Below are positions 1-7,570 of a stretch of DNA of 16,488 nt, piece by piece. The notes under the pieces are model-generated. The model saw only the letters and a list, made by a program, of their open reading frames with translations. It was not told the DNA's origin and ran no database searches. The stretch is taken from positions 1-16,488 of the forward strand of contig JAUVYZ010000009.1 of assembly GCA_030602845.1 (NCBI GenBank), written 5' to 3'. The position numbers were made by a program, and so were the translations under genes. Source of the stretch: Phycisphaerae bacterium (lineage in GTDB: Bacteria > Planctomycetota > Phycisphaerae > Sedimentisphaerales > Anaerobacaceae). The first letter of the stretch is position 1. Each line of letters opens with the position of its first letter.

Positions 1-1253
1 TTGTCCTTTTCTGCAAGCCGCCCACCCTCAAGCCTGACGCGAAGCCGCGTGTGGTATTTAACACCTTTGTGCTTGTTGCCCTGACTTGCCTGCCCGGACA
101 TACTCAACGTATCGGGCCCGACAAACCCCAGCTCGAAATCAACCGGGCGATCCAGTCCGACATCGACGGTTATACTGTTCGGCTTGTTGGCTGTCAGTCG
201 CACAATTATGGCCTGTCCGGGCACGCTGGCGAAAACTTCGCGTTTGTATGATATGCCGTCTTTTATGAATGTTGTGGTGGCTGTCCCTGTATCCAGGTCA
301 AGCTGGCGTTTATAGGATTCACTCAACAAGGCTGTCGAAGACCCGAGAGTCACCGAAGCCGTCATCCCGCCGGGGCCGCCTACGTTGCCTACCACCACCG
401 CAATAACGTTTCTGCCCGTCTTTAGATATTTGTTGATATCGAAGCTGTGCGGTTTTGACCAGTCTTTCGTCTTGCCCGCCTCTTTGCCATTAACATATAT
501 AGTCCCCTGGTCGTCGATGGCTCCCAAATTCAAAAGGCCCACTCCATCCTGCAGTTGCTCGGCTGTAAGCTCGAAGCTGCTGCGAAACACGATGCTTTTA
601 CCCGGCGCCACCGACACTTTGCCTTTGATAATCCTGCCCGACTTGACCACCAGCTCGGCCCAGCTCGAATCATCGAAATCCGGCTGTACGTACTTGCTGT
701 TTGCAGGGTCATCCTCACCGCCCCGGCGCCAGTCGGCAAGAGCAATTGCAATTGCGTCCGTGCCGCCAGGCATGTGAATCCACAGGTTTCCGAGCGTCTG
801 GTGGCTTCGCGGTGATATCCGAGGGGCCATAATCTCTCGTTGCATAATCCTCTGCGCATCGGAATACTTGCCCTCGAAAATGAGCTTTCGCGCCTCGGCG
901 ATATGCTTGTAGGCCCCGACACGGTCTTCCGGCACGGGCGGTCCAGCCCAGAGGGTGTCCTCATTGAGCTGAATCTGCTCGACAGTCGTGCCGCCGAATA
1001 CCATAGCTCCGAGCCGCCCGTTGCCAACCGGTAGCGCTTCAGTCCATTTTTGCGCAGGCTGGCGATACCACAGTCTAAGGTCGGACCGTTTAGTCCCGGC
1101 CAAATTGCCGCCGTCGGATTTCCCTGCAAAGCCAACCGCACAGCTTACGGCAAAAAAGCCTAAAGCCAACAAGCAAAAAGTAAAAACTGTTGAATTCAAG
1201 GCTGCTCGACCTTTCGCTTTTCGCCCTTCTTTGTTCATTCGATTGCCTTTCAT
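1..1253 (-). CDS. GH95 family alpha-L-fucosidase-like lipoprotein with inserted beta-sandwich module, C-terminus outside window
   Basis: The frame is open from an ATG at 1253 to the left edge, giving 417 complete codons. An AGAAGGA ribosome site seven bases upstream supports this start over Met6. Residues 19-38 form a signal peptide ending AVSC, an imperfect lipobox with Cys38. From about residue 59 (LRLWYRQPAQKWTEALPVGN) the protein parallels the neighbouring GH95 enzyme (3702-1285) almost residue for residue. Residues about 160-305 have no counterpart there: this block has the feel of a galactose-binding-like jelly-roll as found in GH2 enzymes (DFDDSSW, YVNGKEAG, LKTGRNVIAVVV), inserted into the GH95 N-terminal beta domain. 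The GH95 beta domain then resumes (SYKRQLDLDTG, YKREVFASVPGQAIIVRL). The catalytic (alpha/alpha)6 barrel lies outside the window, so activity cannot be judged. It sits 31 bp after the upstream fucosidase, in an operon. The family normally hydrolyses alpha-1,2-L-fucosides; L-galactosidase is possible. Confidence 0.88.
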   Translation of the reverse strand, partial: MKGNRMNKEGRKAKGRAALNSTVFTFCLLALGFFAVSCAVGFAGKSDGGNLAGTKRSDLRLWYRQPAQKWTEALPVGNGRLGAMVFGGTTVEQIQLNEDTLWAGPPVPEDRVGAYKHIAEARKLIFEGKYSDAQRIMQREIMAPRISPRSHQTLGNLWIHMPGGTDAIAIALADWRRGGEDDPANSKYVQPDFDDSSWAELVVKSGRIIKGKVSVAPGKSIVFRSSFELTAEQLQDGVGLLNLGAIDDQGTIYVNGKEAGKTKDWSKPHSFDINKYLKTGRNVIAVVVGNVGGPGGMTASVTLGSSTALLSESYKRQLDLDTGTATTTFIKDGISYKREVFASVPGQAIIVRLTANKPNSITVDVGLDRPVDFELGFVGPDTLSMSGQASQGNKHKGVKYHTRLRVRLEGGRLAEKD

Positions 1254-1284
1254 ATTCGGTTCCTTCTGAGGTTATGTGTTTTTG

Positions 1285-3702
1285 TTATTTCGCAGTTGAG
1301 ACGATGTAAGTTTGGTTTTTCTTTGTCTCGAACTCGACAACGTCTTCCTGCGGTTTTGTAGTTTTAACCGGCTTGCCGTTACTTGTTATCTGGACCGGTA
1401 CGCTGGTGCGGATTCTGCACTTGTTACTCAGCAGCGAGCGGATATTGGCGGTGGTAAGTTCGCCATTGCTCCAGGTAATATCTACTTCGAATCCGCCGCG
1501 GGCGCGCAGCCCCTTGATATGTCCTCTCGGCCAGGCCTTGGGCAGGGCGGGCAGCAGGTGCACCTTGCCGGCGTGACTTTGCAGGAGCATCTCAGCAAGC
1601 CCGGCTGTGCCGCCGAGGTTGCCGTCAATCTGGAACGGCGGGTGGGCGTCAAACATATTGGGATACATCCGCTGCGGAGTCAGCAGACTGCTTAGCATTT
1701 TGTAGGCGTGGTCCCCGTCCTCAAACCGTGCCCAGAAATTGACCTTCCAGCCCATAGACCAGCCGGTGCCCCCGTCACCGCGAAATTCCAGCGACTTGCG
1801 GGCCGCGGCGAAAAGTTCAGGTGTGCCGCGGAGCGTAATTTCCTTGCCCGGGTGCAGGCCAAACAGGTGCGAGACATGTCTATGCTGGTTTTTCGGGTTG
1901 TCTTTGTCTTCGAGCCACTCCTGCAGCTGGCCGTACCGTCCGATCTGGTTCGGTGCGATACGGCTTTTCAGCTTAGTGAGCTGTTGGCGAAAGTCCTTAT
2001 CCACACCCAGGACTTTGGCGGCCTCGATGCAGTTGGTCAGCAGGTCGCGGATAATCTGATGGTCCATCGTTGGTCCGGCGACAAGTCCGCCGTTTTCCGG
2101 TGAATTGGAAGGTGTGCTAATCAGCCAGCCGGTCTTAGGGTCCTCAATGAGGAAATCGGCGAAAAACTGCGCCGCTTCTTTCATCACGGGGTACGCCCGT
2201 TCTTTGAGAAACTTTTTATCGCCGCCGAACGCGTAATGCTCCCAGAGGTGCCGGCACAGCCACGCCCCGCCCGTCATCCATATCCCGTGGTTGGAATTAT
2301 TGATGGGTGCCGTCCCCCGCCAGAGGTCGGTGTTGTGGTGCAATACCCATCCCCGGCAGCCGTAGTGTGCTTTGGCAGTCTTGCGACCGCTTTCGGCTAC
2401 TTCCTGGATAAGATCGAATAAAGGTTCGTGACATTCACTGAGGTTGCATACTTCAGCCGGCCAGTAGTTCATCTCCGTGTTGATGTTGGTCGTCCACTTA
2501 CTTTCCCAGGGCGGGCTAAGTTTGTCGTTCCAGATGCCCTGCAAATTGGCCGGCTGCGTACCCGGACGCGAGCTTGCGATTAAGAGGTAGCGACCGAACT
2601 GGAAGTATAACTCTACCAGTTGCGGGTCGTCCTGCCTGCTGAAGTTCTCGATACGCTTGTCGGTGGGCTGCTTCATTGCCTCGGTGGTGCCCAGGTCGAG
2701 CCCGACCCTGCGGAACAGCTCACGGTGGTCCGCCACATGCTCCTCGCGTAATACGTCGTAGCTTCTGCCGCCAAGCGATTTTATGGTATCAGTGCAGCGC
2801 TCCCTTGGATCAGCACCGACATCCTTGAAGTTCTTGAAGCTTGTAGCTGCTGCCAGAACCAGCGTTGCCGAATCAGCGTCTTTGACCTCCAGCCCGTCGT
2901 TGGTAACCTTAACTTTTCCGCTTTGCGTCTGCCAACCCAGCCGCGCCTCAAACTTCAGCACGCTCGGCACCCGGCCTTCCAATTGCCTGCCTGAGATACC
3001 CCGAAGTTGCCCTGTCAGTACCAAGCTTTTACTCTTGCCCACTAACAACGTCTGTGTATCCGGATGCGGACTGTCCATCGTCGCCGTGAAGGTCAACTGG
3101 CCCGGCTTATCGCTCGTCAATCGCACAACAATCACCTGGTCCGGAAAGCTGGAAAAGACCTCGCGAGTAAAAGTTACCTCGCCGATGCGGTAGCGAACTC
3201 TTGCCACCCCAGAATCAATGTCCAGTTCTCGGCGGTAATCGGTTGGCTTGTCGTGGCCTGGGAAATGCAAACGCAAATCGCCGAACGGCTGGTACTTTTC
3301 CTGCCGCAGCGGCACACTCATCATTTGCTTCATCGCCAGCTTTTCAGCTTCGCGCTGTTTGCCTTCGAACAGCAGCTTGCGAACGATAGGGAGGTATTCG
3401 ACTGCCCCCTCGTGCTGGTATTCGTGCGGCTGGCCGGTCCACAACGTATCTTCGTTGAACTGCAGCCGTTCGTGTTCTGTGCCGCCGAAGACCATCGCTC
3501 CAAGCCGGCCGTTGCCCACCGCCAGCGCCTCGGTCCATTTTTGCGCGGGCTGACTGTACCATAATTGCAGACCGCTCCAATCTTCGGTGCTGTTGTCATT
3601 AGATTGCCAATTGCCCCTCGCACATCCCACGATGAGTATGCTGCCTGCAAACCACGCAACAAGCAGCGGGGCGATTGTTCTTCTTACTCGTCTACTCTTC
3701 AT
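1285..3702 (-). CDS. GH95 family alpha-L-fucosidase (or alpha-L-galactosidase), lipoprotein
   Basis: This complete 805-residue protein has the usual size of GH95 enzymes. Residues 10-27 form a lipoprotein signal with lipobox IVGC (Cys27), so it is probably anchored to a membrane and acts outside the cytoplasm. The order is an N-terminal beta-sandwich (about 43-310), a helical linker, an (alpha/alpha)6 barrel (about 360-700) and a C-terminal beta domain. The GH95 catalytic set is visible: N406 and N408 in TTNINTEMNYWP, which activate the water; E536 in PSNSPENGG, the general acid; and D693 in FQIDGNLGG. The known reaction is inverting hydrolysis of terminal alpha-1,2-linked L-fucose, with some members preferring L-galactose. 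An AGGAG site six bases before the ATG supports the start. It is the first gene of a two-fucosidase operon and lies 63 bp after the aminotransferase. No frameshift is seen. Confidence 0.95.
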   Translation of the reverse strand: MKSRRVRRTIAPLLVAWFAGSILIVGCARGNWQSNDNSTEDWSGLQLWYSQPAQKWTEALAVGNGRLGAMVFGGTEHERLQFNEDTLWTGQPHEYQHEGAVEYLPIVRKLLFEGKQREAEKLAMKQMMSVPLRQEKYQPFGDLRLHFPGHDKPTDYRRELDIDSGVARVRYRIGEVTFTREVFSSFPDQVIVVRLTSDKPGQLTFTATMDSPHPDTQTLLVGKSKSLVLTGQLRGISGRQLEGRVPSVLKFEARLGWQTQSGKVKVTNDGLEVKDADSATLVLAAATSFKNFKDVGADPRERCTDTIKSLGGRSYDVLREEHVADHRELFRRVGLDLGTTEAMKQPTDKRIENFSRQDDPQLVELYFQFGRYLLIASSRPGTQPANLQGIWNDKLSPPWESKWTTNINTEMNYWPAEVCNLSECHEPLFDLIQEVAESGRKTAKAHYGCRGWVLHHNTDLWRGTAPINNSNHGIWMTGGAWLCRHLWEHYAFGGDKKFLKERAYPVMKEAAQFFADFLIEDPKTGWLISTPSNSPENGGLVAGPTMDHQIIRDLLTNCIEAAKVLGVDKDFRQQLTKLKSRIAPNQIGRYGQLQEWLEDKDNPKNQHRHVSHLFGLHPGKEITLRGTPELFAAARKSLEFRGDGGTGWSMGWKVNFWARFEDGDHAYKMLSSLLTPQRMYPNMFDAHPPFQIDGNLGGTAGLAEMLLQSHAGKVHLLPALPKAWPRGHIKGLRARGGFEVDITWSNGELTTANIRSLLSNKCRIRTSVPVQITSNGKPVKTTKPQEDVVEFETKKNQTYIVSTAK

Positions 3703-3765
3703 TTCCAGCTCCTATGAATACGTAATGCAACTTAATTTCTTTGACATTTTGTTACGCAGGTCTCT

Positions 3766-4599
3766 TCATACCGTAAATGAACGGAATTCTTCGATGAGCA
3801 ATTTCGTATATTTGCCGGGCTTACCATCGCCAACGGACTTACCATCGAATCTGACCACGGGGACAATATCTTTAGTAGTTACCGCAATAAAAAGCTCATC
3901 CGAACGGCTCGCTTGCTGTGGCGTCAACGATTTTTCTATTACTTCTAATCCGATATTTTTGCCTGCCTCGAGCGCAAATTTGCACGTAATCGAAGGCAGA
4001 ATATTAGCTGTAAGGGGAGCGGTTTGGAGCGCCCGTCCGAAAATTGCACAAAACGCTGAGCCGGCACCTTCGGTTATCAAGCCGGCCTCATCGACAAGTA
4101 TTGCCTCGGCACAACCCTTTTGGGCCGCATCCTGCCGGGCAAGAACATTGGCTAACAGATTTAGCGACTTTATGTCGCATCTTTTCCATCGCCGGTCAGG
4201 ATGGGTCGATACCGCGATGCCTTTGTTTTTTTCTTCTGCGTCGTCGGGCACCTCCGTAATGGTCAGAAAAAAGTTGGGCTTTAAGTCGGCATCCCAGATA
4301 TGGTCTCGCGGTGCCGAACCGCGGGTAACGTGAAAATATATCCTGGCGTTGGAAATACCCGCAGCGTCAAAGGCCTTTCGGACCCGTGAACGAATCCGGT
4401 CGATGTCCACACCGGTTATTTCAATCGCAGCAAGACTGTTGGCAAATCTTTGCAGGTGTTCTTCAAGTGCAAAAATTTTGCCGTCGTAGCTGCGCACTAC
4501 CTCATAAACCCCGTCACCGAAGTAGATTCCGCGGTCAAAATAAACCGGCTCAAGCTCCTCTACCGGCACGATTTTGTCCTGTATCATAGCTATCTGCAT
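3766..4599 (-). CDS. D-amino-acid (D-alanine) aminotransferase-like, PLP fold type IV
   Basis: The 277-residue protein belongs to class IV aminotransferases. FDRGIYFGDGVYEVVR (21-36) is the family signature. The PLP lysine is K144 in CDIKSLNLLANVLA, and E177 in LITEG is placed to contact the pyridine nitrogen. R98 and H100 in TRGSAPRDH match the carboxylate-binding pair of Bacillus D-amino-acid aminotransferase, favouring D-alanine/D-glutamate exchange over a branched-chain enzyme. Two consensus spots are eroded: EGAGSAF replaces the usual EGSSSN, and ILPSITC replaces ILPGITR, so substrate range may differ. The frame stays open upstream to 4983, but that part reads antisense across rplU. The ATG at 4599, with GGGAG seven bases upstream, gives the family length. 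Likely role: D-amino acids for peptidoglycan or amino acid turnover in the cytoplasm. It is divergent from rplU. Confidence 0.85.
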   Translation of the reverse strand: MQIAMIQDKIVPVEELEPVYFDRGIYFGDGVYEVVRSYDGKIFALEEHLQRFANSLAAIEITGVDIDRIRSRVRKAFDAAGISNARIYFHVTRGSAPRDHIWDADLKPNFFLTITEVPDDAEEKNKGIAVSTHPDRRWKRCDIKSLNLLANVLARQDAAQKGCAEAILVDEAGLITEGAGSAFCAIFGRALQTAPLTANILPSITCKFALEAGKNIGLEVIEKSLTPQQASRSDELFIAVTTKDIVPVVRFDGKSVGDGKPGKYTKLLIEEFRSFTV

Positions 4600-4680
4600 A
4601 AAATCGCTCCCGAAGACGCTGTCAGCCCAAATTTTAACTTCATATTCAACAACAGGACACAAAAATATCTGATAATTTAC

Positions 4681-4709
4681 TTTACAAAAAAACATTGGCT
4701 GCATAGAAT
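4681..4709 (+). promoter_or_regulatory. Probable sigma70-type promoter of rplU
   Basis: TTTACA and TAGAAT are separated by exactly 17 bp; each differs from the consensus at one base. The predicted start of transcription, near 4716, leaves a leader of about 40 bases holding a GGGAG ribosome site. A nearer TATAAA at 4734 would cut into that ribosome site and is less likely. Confidence 0.6.
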
Positions 4710-4756
4710 ACCCCACCTGTTCGGATTTTCGAGTATAAAAGCTGGGAGTTCTTGGA

Positions 4757-5086
4757 ATGTATGCGGTAATTGAACAAGGCGGAAAGCAATATAAAGTCGC
4801 CCAGGGCGATTGTCTAAATATTGAGCTGACCGATGTCTCCCCCGATGCCACGACCATCGAGCTGGGCAAAGTTTTATTGGTGAGTGATGGCGAAAAAATA
4901 AAAATCGGCACGCCGTATCTTAAGGGCGCAAAGGTCGTTGTCTCATTTAAGACCACCGCTGAAGATGCTGTTGTTAAAGGCAAAAAACTCTATCCGATGC
5001 ACTTTCGCAAGCGCAAACACAGCAGGAGGCGCATTGGCCACCGCCAGAAGTATCTGCAGGTAACAATCGACAAAATAGAGGCTTAG
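4757..5086 (+). CDS. rplU: 50S ribosomal protein L21
   Basis: This 109-residue protein has the length and composition of bacterial L21. It has the N-terminal MYAVIEQGGKQYKV signature, the central beta domain (VLLVSDGEKIKIGTPYLKGA) and the basic C-terminal 23S rRNA-binding stretch with HFRKRKHSRRRIGHRQ. GGGAG eight bases before the ATG fixes the start. It is a structural protein of the large ribosomal subunit. Its usual partner rpmA (L27) does not follow; instead a minus-strand gene converges and overlaps its last codon by four bases. It appears to be a single-gene transcript from the promoter at 4681-4709. Confidence 0.97.
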   Translation: MYAVIEQGGKQYKVAQGDCLNIELTDVSPDATTIELGKVLLVSDGEKIKIGTPYLKGAKVVVSFKTTAEDAVVKGKKLYPMHFRKRKHSRRRIGHRQKYLQVTIDKIEA

Positions 5087-5736
5087 ACCTTAAGCCCCGG
5101 GGGTTTATGTTCCTTTATGATTTTTCCGGCTCGGTCCCGCCAGGTGGCTGCGCCGTTTTCAACAAAATAGTCGAACGACTTATCATCAACCAGTTGCCCT
5201 AATAGAGTTTTACGGTCGGCGGGATTTGGCACGTCTTCGATAATCCGTTTTCGAAACATTTCCAGCTCAGCCACAAACTCGCCATGTTTGTCGGTGAAGG
5301 TCTGCTCCAGCTTCTTTCTTATATGACCGGCATAGGCCGGGCAATGACCTTCAGTGCCGACGGCTATCTGCAGGTCGCCGCGCTTCACAACCGCCGGCAC
5401 AAAAAAATCACAAAGCTCCGGCTCATCGACGACATTACATAAAATTTCCAGCTCCTGACAATCCTTGTATATCCGTCTGTTGAGTTGCCGGTTATTCGTC
5501 GCAGCTATAGCAAGCACCGCACCCGTCAGATGTTCTTTGGAATACCTGGACTTTATCAATTTAGCGTTTGCGCCCTGATTTTGAATTGTCAGCATATCAT
5601 CGATATGCTCGGCTACTACCACCAGCCGGGCTCCCGCTGCCAACAGCGCCTGTGCCTTTCGCAGGGCCACAGCCCCCGCACCTATCACAACCGCACGACG
5701 ACCGCCCAGTTCCAGAAATATCGGATACTTAGCCAT
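5083..5736 (-). CDS. Precorrin-2 dehydrogenase / sirohydrochlorin ferrochelatase (Met8/CysG N-terminal type)
   Basis: The 217-residue protein corresponds to the N-terminal half of CysG without the methyltransferase half. The NAD-binding Rossmann motif is VVIGAGAVALRKAQALL (16-32). The catalytic aspartate is D104 in NVVDEPELCDFFVPAVV, the same numbering as the CysG catalytic Asp. The following IAVGTEGHCPAYAGHIR is the dimerisation/active-site loop; the usual SSGG-SP is altered to GTEGHCP, with Thr near the position of the CysG phosphoserine. It oxidises precorrin-2 to sirohydrochlorin and may insert Fe(II), giving siroheme or feeding haem synthesis, in the cytoplasm. Such stand-alone forms often sit beside hemA, which is absent here. 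No Shine-Dalgarno precedes the ATG; a strong -10 lies six bases upstream, so the mRNA may be leaderless. The 3' end overlaps rplU by four bases. Confidence 0.9.
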   Translation of the reverse strand: MAKYPIFLELGGRRAVVIGAGAVALRKAQALLAAGARLVVVAEHIDDMLTIQNQGANAKLIKSRYSKEHLTGAVLAIAATNNRQLNRRIYKDCQELEILCNVVDEPELCDFFVPAVVKRGDLQIAVGTEGHCPAYAGHIRKKLEQTFTDKHGEFVAELEMFRKRIIEDVPNPADRKTLLGQLVDDKSFDYFVENGAATWRDRAGKIIKEHKPPGLKV

Positions 5737-5742
5737 AGCAAT

Positions 5743-5771
5743 ATTATATTTATAGAGTTGCCCGATAGCAA
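5743..5771 (-). promoter_or_regulatory. Promoter of the precorrin-2 dehydrogenase gene, probably giving a leaderless mRNA
   Basis: On the minus strand TTGCTA, a 17-bp spacer and a perfect TATAAT are followed after six bases by the ATG at 5736. Transcription would begin at or next to the A of the start codon. This agrees with the lack of any purine-rich ribosome site in front of the gene. Confidence 0.6.
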
Positions 5772-5873
5772 CATCGAAATTAAAACAAATGAGCAGTCAA
5801 AGTCCCGCAGCAGCAGCAACAATTAACGCTGGCTTTCCTATTCTATTTTAAGGGAAATTTTGGGTCTTTTCAA

Positions 5874-5903
5874 TTCGCAAAATTCACTGATATAGTGTAA
5901 ACT
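5874..5903 (+). promoter_or_regulatory. Possible promoter of the fumarase beta / YchF-like operon
   Basis: TTCGCA, 18 bp and TAAACT form a weak -35/-10 pair. The region just ahead of the -10 holds TATAGTGTAA (5891-5900), which occurs in the same place relative to the -10 in the two promoters at 9573 and 10507. The rest of the 5737-5946 gap holds a CAGCAGCAGCAA run and short degenerate 8-base repeats (5907-5932), but no gene. Confidence 0.35.
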
Positions 5904-5946
5904 CAGGTAGTCCGTAAGTTCATAGTTCGTAGAAAAAGTAAAAGAT

Positions 5947-6477
5947 ATGAGTGAAGTGAAGAAATTACAGCCGCCTTTGGCCGAAGCAGATGTGCGTTCG
6001 TTGAAAGCAGGCGACCGGGTCTCTTTAACCGGCGTAATCTATACCGCACGGGACATCGCGCATAAGAGATTATGCGAGGCAATAGAAGCGGGCCGGGAAT
6101 TACCTTTTCCGCTTGAAGGAGCGATTATTTACTTTTGTGGCCCTACGCCTGCCCGGCCCGGAAGGGTAATCGGCGCTGCCGGCCCCACTACCTCGTCAAG
6201 AATGGACGCTTTCAGCCCCAAACTAATTGCCAACGGCCTTAAAGCAATGCTCGGAAAAGGATATCGAGGCGCTGAAGTTAGAGACGCCCTGAAAAAATAC
6301 GGTGCGGTCCATTTCTCTACTATCGGCGGAGCCGGTGCTCTGCTCTCCCGGTACATCGTCTCCGCAGAAGTAATTGCTTATGAAGATATGGGAGCCGAAG
6401 CTATAAGGAAACTGCAGGTAGTTGATTTCCCCGCTGTTGTTGCGTATGACTCTTATGGAAACAGTGTTTATAAATAA
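5947..6477 (+). CDS. Class I fumarate hydratase beta subunit (C-terminal domain), orphan
   Basis: At 176 residues this is a complete beta subunit of the two-subunit, iron-sulfur class I hydro-lyases (fumarase / L(+)-tartrate dehydratase). Recognisable family blocks are SLKAGDRVSLTGVIYTARD, AHKRL, a GPTPARPGRVIGAAGPTTSSRMD core, GLKAMLGKGYRG, KKYGAVHFSTIGGAGALLSR and AEVIAYEDMGAEAIRKLQVVDFP. It should combine with a 4Fe-4S alpha subunit to interconvert fumarate and L-malate (or act on a related hydroxy acid) in the cytoplasm. No alpha subunit gene precedes it, so alpha must be encoded elsewhere. The ATG has only a weak AAAAGTAAAAGAT purine stretch in front. Its TAA stop is part of the ribosome site of the next gene. 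Confidence 0.9.
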   Translation: MSEVKKLQPPLAEADVRSLKAGDRVSLTGVIYTARDIAHKRLCEAIEAGRELPFPLEGAIIYFCGPTPARPGRVIGAAGPTTSSRMDAFSPKLIANGLKAMLGKGYRGAEVRDALKKYGAVHFSTIGGAGALLSRYIVSAEVIAYEDMGAEAIRKLQVVDFPAVVAYDSYGNSVYK

Positions 6478-6492
6478 GGAGCCACGCAATTG
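6475..6492 (+). promoter_or_regulatory. Ribosome site overlapping the fumarase stop and fixing a TTG start
   Basis: TAAGGAG (6475-6481) contains the fumarase TAA stop and a near-perfect Shine-Dalgarno. Eight bases later comes TTG (6490). No ATG or GTG lies nearby in frame, so the YchF-like protein starts at TTG and is probably translated by coupling. Confidence 0.75.
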
Positions 6493-7560
6493 AAAGTTGC
6501 TTTACTTGGCTTATTGCAATCCGGCAAGAGCACTATTCTGGCGAGCTTGAGCGGCAAGGCAATCCCTCCGATTGGCTCGACGGCGATTGAAGAAGCTATT
6601 GTGCCGGTCCCGGACGAACGGCTCGATTGGCTGACCGAACACTACAAGCCCAAAAAAACAACCTATGCAACAATCGACTGCCTTGATTTGCCGGGATTTA
6701 ACTTCACCGATGAGCATGGCCGGGCTGCGGCAAGACGGCTGATTAACCAGATAAGGACCCTTGATATGTTTGTGCTGGTACTCCGGGCGTTTGAAAACCC
6801 AGCAGTACCGCCTTATCGAAACACTGTAAATCCAGACAGAGATTTGTCGGAGCTGCGGACCGAGCTGCTGCTTGCCGATTTAGAGCTTGTGGCCACACGC
6901 ATAGAAAAACTCGAAAAGCAGGTGCATAAACCCACCAAGACCCAGGCACACGATAAGGCGGAATTGGCCCTGCAAAAAAAATTGCAGGATGCGATTGAAT
7001 CGGAAAAGCCGATTAGCTCAGCTATCGAAACCGGCGCCGAACGCGAAATGATTAAGTCCCTCGGATTCCTGACCTTAAAGCCGATTGTGGTTGCAGTAAA
7101 CGTTGGCGAGGACCAGCTAAACAAGAAATTTGATTTTACCGGTCGTGTTGACAGCACTGTGCCGGTCATTACAATTTGTGCCAAACTGGAATATGAGCTG
7201 GCACAATTGGACGCCGACAGCAGAGCGCTGTTTTGCGCTGATTTGGGTATCACCGAATCGGCAGCGAGTAAATTCGCCGGGAGCTGCCATTCCGCGCGCC
7301 GCGCAATTAGCTTTTTAACGGTTGTCTCGGATGAGCTGCGCGCCTGGCCCATAAAGCAGGGCGCTGTTGCGCTTGATGCGGCTGGCAAGGTGCATACCGA
7401 CATTAAACGAGGTTTTATAAGAGCTGAAACTTTCGCCTTTGACGACCTCAAAGCCCTTGGCAGCGAAAAGGCCCTCAAAGCCGCAGGCAAAATTCGCCTC
7501 GAAGGAAAAGAATACGTCGTCCAGGACGGCGACATCATCCGTTTTAGATTTAACGTTTAA
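6490..7560 (+). CDS. Divergent YchF/Obg-family GTPase (ATPase) with C-terminal TGS domain
   Basis: The 356-residue protein matches the YchF architecture: P-loop GLLQSGKST (7-15), a helical coiled-coil insert (about 125-185), G4-like NVGED (about 204-208), and the C-terminal YchF/TGS block with ELRAWPIKQG, AAGKVHTDIKRGFIRAE and the closing RLEGKEYVVQDGDIIRFRF. NVGE in place of NKxD is normal for YchF, which favours ATP. The G1 loop lacks the standard PNVGKS (it reads LQSGKS), and the G3 region reads DLPGFNFTDEHG instead of DIAGLVKGA-GxGLGN. This is therefore a distinct subgroup, not the housekeeping ychF. Family role: ribosome-associated nucleotide hydrolase in the cytoplasm. It uses a TTG start coupled to fumarase beta 12 bp upstream, which is an unusual pairing. 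Confidence 0.85.
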   Translation: MKVALLGLLQSGKSTILASLSGKAIPPIGSTAIEEAIVPVPDERLDWLTEHYKPKKTTYATIDCLDLPGFNFTDEHGRAAARRLINQIRTLDMFVLVLRAFENPAVPPYRNTVNPDRDLSELRTELLLADLELVATRIEKLEKQVHKPTKTQAHDKAELALQKKLQDAIESEKPISSAIETGAEREMIKSLGFLTLKPIVVAVNVGEDQLNKKFDFTGRVDSTVPVITICAKLEYELAQLDADSRALFCADLGITESAASKFAGSCHSARRAISFLTVVSDELRAWPIKQGAVALDAAGKVHTDIKRGFIRAETFAFDDLKALGSEKALKAAGKIRLEGKEYVVQDGDIIRFRFNV

Positions 7561-7570
7561 GATGATTAAG

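Noticed and set aside
530..1141. 203-codon minus-strand frame near the left edge
   Set aside because: It is a shifted frame of the truncated GH95 gene, whose own frame runs unbroken from 1253 to the edge and matches its neighbour.
4600..4983. N-terminal extension of the aminotransferase frame
   Set aside because: The frame stays open but runs antisense through the rplU promoter and coding region; the ATG at 4599 has a ribosome site and yields the family length.
5091..5105. GC palindrome CCCCGGGGG just after rplU as a terminator
   Set aside because: No room for a loop and no clean T-run; the bases code for the conserved-looking end of the opposite gene.
6813..7538. 241-codon open frame on the minus strand inside the YchF-like gene
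   Set aside because: Serine-rich, low-complexity translation typical of antisense shadow of a well-conserved gene; no ribosome site or family resemblance.
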